From contig JBQTIP010000310.1 in the NCBI GenBank assembly GCA_052388025.1, forward strand, positions 1 to 17,073: 17,073 nucleotides of DNA, read 5' to 3'. The notes beneath the pieces were generated by a model. The model did not search any database and was not told where the DNA came from. It saw only the letters and a program-made list of their open reading frames with translations. The DNA is from JBQTIP01 sp052388025. Lineage in GTDB: Bacteria; Actinomycetota; UBA4738; HRBIN12. Below are positions 15,232 through 17,073 of the stretch, in pieces. Numbering within the stretch: the first letter of the stretch is position 1; every line of letters begins with the position of its first letter. Made by a program: the position numbers and the translations under genes.

Positions 15232-17073
15232 ATGAGCGTCCCTCGACCGGAGACCTCCACCGTCCCCGACGAGCCCGGCGCCTACCTCTTCCGGGACGCC
15301 GACGGCCGGGTCGTCTACGTCGGGAAGGCCCGGTCCCTCCGCAAGCGGCTCGCGACGTACTGGGGAAAGCCCCAGCATCCGCGCACGGAGTCCATGCTGG
15401 CCACCGCCGCCGTTGTGGAGTGGATCACGGCCTCGGGCGAGGTCGACGCCCTCATGCTCGAGTACAACCTGATCAAGGAGCACCGTCCCCGCTTCAACAT
15501 CCGCTACCGCGACGACAAGTCCTATCCGTACCTGGCGCTGACGGTGGGGGAGCGATGGCCGCGCGCCCAGGTCCTGCGGGGAACCAAACGGAAGAACGTC
15601 CGGTACTTCGGGCCGTACGGCCACGCATACGCCATCCGGCAGACGCTCGACGCGCTGACGCGAGTGTTCCCGGTGCGGACCTGCTCGAACGCCTTCTTCG
15701 ACCAGCGGGCGCGAGCGCGGCGCCCGTGCCTGTACTACGACATCGGCCGTTGCGCCGGCCCCTGCGTCCCAGAGGCCACCGGGGTCACCGACGAGAGCTA
15801 CCGGGGGCAGGTCGACGCGCTCGCCGACTTCCTCGCGGGAAACGAGCGACCGGTCCTCACGCGGCTGGAGGGCGAGATGCGCGATGCGTCGGCGCGGCGA
15901 GAGTACGAGCAGGCCGCCAAGCTTCGGGACCAGCTCGCCGCCGCGCGACGGGCGATGGAGAGCCAGGAGATGGTCCTCACCCAAGAGGAGAACCTCGACG
16001 TGATCGGGCTGGTCGACGACGATCTCGAGGCGGCGGTCCAGGCCTTCTTCGTCCGCCGCGGGCGGGTGATGGGGCGAAAGGGCTGGGTCGTCGACCGCGT
16101 GGAGGAGCTCGACCGGCGGCAGCTCCTCTCGTCGTTCGTGCGTGAGCTCTACATGGAGCGCGAGGAGGTCCCCCCGCGGGTACTGCTGCCCGAGGAGCCG
16201 GCCGACCGCGAGGTGCTCGAGCGATGGCTCTCCGAACGGCGGGGGGGCCGCGTCTCGATCGGGGTTCCCGAGCGCGGAGCGAAGCGGCGGCTCCAGGAGG
16301 TCGTCACGCAGAACGCGCGTGACGCGTTCGCCAGGCACAAGCTGAAACGGGCCTCCGATTTCGGAGCGCGGTCCCGAGCACTGGTGGAGCTGGGGAACGT
16401 GTTGGGGCTCGAGCGGGCACCGCTCCGGATCGAGTGCTACGACGTCTCGAACCTGGGTCCCAGCGACAAGGTCGGGTCGATGGTCGTGTTCGAGGACGGC
16501 CTCCCGAAGCGATCCGACTACCGACGCTTCGAGATCAAGGGCGTTCCCGGCCAGGACGATCTCGCAAGCATGGAAGAGATCCTCCGCCGGCGGTTCGCGC
16601 GGCTCCACCAGCCGCAGCAGGGCGAGCCGGCGCAGCGCCGCCGGTTCGCCTACCCGCCCGCGCTGGTCGTGGTCGACGGCGGCCGGGGACAGCTCTCGGT
16701 CGCGACGCGGGTGCTGGACGAAGCCGGACTTCGGATCCCGGCCGTGGGGCTCGCGAAGCGGCTGGAGGAGATCTACTTCCCGGGCCGGCCGGATTCCCTG
16801 CGGATCACTCGGGGCTCGCAGGCCTTGTTCGTCCTGCAGCACCTACGGGACGAAGCTCACCGTTTCGCCGTGACGTATCACAGGAAGAAGCGGGCGAAGC
16901 GCGCCCTGGCTTCGCCGCTCGACGATGTTCCCGGCGTGGGCCCCACCCGGAAGAAGGCGCTGCTCAAGCGGTTCGCGTCGCGGGGCCCCCGGGCGCGGGG
17001 GGGGGCGGGCGAGATACGGGCCCCCCCCGGCCACGGGGCGGGGGGGGGCCCCGGGGGGGGGGAGCGGGGGCAC
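15232..17073 (+). CDS. uvrC: UvrABC system protein C (3' partial)
   Basis: UvrC makes the two incisions around a lesion bound by UvrB. The frame from ATG 15232 has no stop before the window ends (614 codons). The GIY-YIG nuclease domain that cuts 3' of the lesion has PGAYLF (Tyr18), VVYVGKA (Tyr29, Lys32), Arg39, Glu77 and Asn89. A CxxxxxCxxxC-type cluster (PCLYYDIGRCAGPC) and a UVR motif near 206-235 follow. The RNase H-like 5' nuclease has Asp404 in CYDVSN, Asp482 in VVVDGGRGQLS and His543 in RDEAHRFAV. The first helix-hairpin-helix begins at DDVPGVGPTRKKALLKRF (564-581). After about residue 583 the sequence degrades into G/C runs, so the second hairpin and the stop are not reliable. The gene is preceded by its own TACAAT box. 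Confidence 0.96.
   Translation, partial: MSVPRPETSTVPDEPGAYLFRDADGRVVYVGKARSLRKRLATYWGKPQHPRTESMLATAAVVEWITASGEVDALMLEYNLIKEHRPRFNIRYRDDKSYPYLALTVGERWPRAQVLRGTKRKNVRYFGPYGHAYAIRQTLDALTRVFPVRTCSNAFFDQRARARRPCLYYDIGRCAGPCVPEATGVTDESYRGQVDALADFLAGNERPVLTRLEGEMRDASARREYEQAAKLRDQLAAARRAMESQEMVLTQEENLDVIGLVDDDLEAAVQAFFVRRGRVMGRKGWVVDRVEELDRRQLLSSFVRELYMEREEVPPRVLLPEEPADREVLERWLSERRGGRVSIGVPERGAKRRLQEVVTQNARDAFARHKLKRASDFGARSRALVELGNVLGLERAPLRIECYDVSNLGPSDKVGSMVVFEDGLPKRSDYRRFEIKGVPGQDDLASMEEILRRRFARLHQPQQGEPAQRRRFAYPPALVVVDGGRGQLSVATRVLDEAGLRIPAVGLAKRLEEIYFPGRPDSLRITRGSQALFVLQHLRDEAHRFAVTYHRKKRAKRALASPLDDVPGVGPTRKKALLKRFASRGPRARGGAGEIRAPPGHGAGGGPGGGERGH
16984..17073. other. Degraded G/C homopolymer tail, probable sequencing or assembly artefact
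   Basis: The last ~90 bases consist of runs of 8-10 G or C. They retain a ghost of uvrC: GAGATACGGGCCCCCCCCGG looks like a miscalled version of a coding stretch for Glu-Ile-Ala-Ala-Val-Pro-Gly, the second helix-hairpin-helix of UvrC, with A and T bases turned into G or C. Confidence 0.85.

Noticed and set aside
16984..17073. G-quadruplex-forming region at the window end
   Set aside because: The G-runs are best explained as miscalled bases in uvrC rather than real DNA.

Overview
This is a strongly GC-rich window (about two thirds G+C by eye, with codon third positions mostly G or C). It is dense with genes and looks chromosomal. Protein styles, GTG starts, and -10 boxes placed directly against start codons without Shine-Dalgarno sequences suggest a deep-branching member of the Actinomycetota, probably from a metagenome. 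The lineage is inference. Both edges cut genes. The last ~90 bases are degraded G/C runs inside uvrC, so the window probably ends at a contig terminus.

Layout: (1) 1-2528, + strand: a polar amino acid ABC importer (lipoprotein binding protein lacking only its signal peptide, one permease, one ATPase), closely packed. (2) 2532-3197, - strand: a metallo-beta-lactamase-fold hydrolase, divergent from uvrB across a 46-bp shared promoter region. (3) 3244-6307, +: uvrB followed by a metal-dependent amidohydrolase whose start is abnormal (no ATG/GTG/TTG in the right place). (4) 6335-7438, +: a cytoplasmic-type sulfite-oxidase-family molybdoenzyme, convergent with (5) 8587-7445 and 10566-8584, -: an S9 prolyl-oligopeptidase-family peptidase translationally coupled to a kynureninase-like class V PLP enzyme. 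(6) 10650-13514, +: uvrA, carrying an in-frame TGA where the fourth zinc-binding cysteine of the C-terminal zinc finger should be. (7) 13563-15173, +: a secreted lipoprotein fusing a beta-propeller to a type-1 copper cupredoxin domain. (8) 15232-end, +: uvrC, lacking its 3' end.

The three subunits of the nucleotide excision repair nuclease (UvrA damage scanner, UvrB loader/helicase, UvrC dual nuclease) all lie within 14 kb but in separate transcription units. Each has the same TACAAT -10 box 7-10 nt before its start codon, which predicts leaderless mRNAs. The other transcription units follow the same architecture with related TANNNT boxes. The remaining genes look like nutrient uptake (amino acid importer), peptide and amino acid turnover (S9 peptidase plus PLP enzyme), and housekeeping hydrolases.

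The most notable signal is the UvrA TGA: a Cys-to-UGA change at a metal ligand in an otherwise intact essential-type repair protein. It could be a sequencing error, a real nonsense mutation, or a recoding event. I see no intact novel defence or mobile system here. No rRNA, tRNA, CRISPR array or insertion sequence was seen, and no gene-free stretch exceeds about 90 bp.
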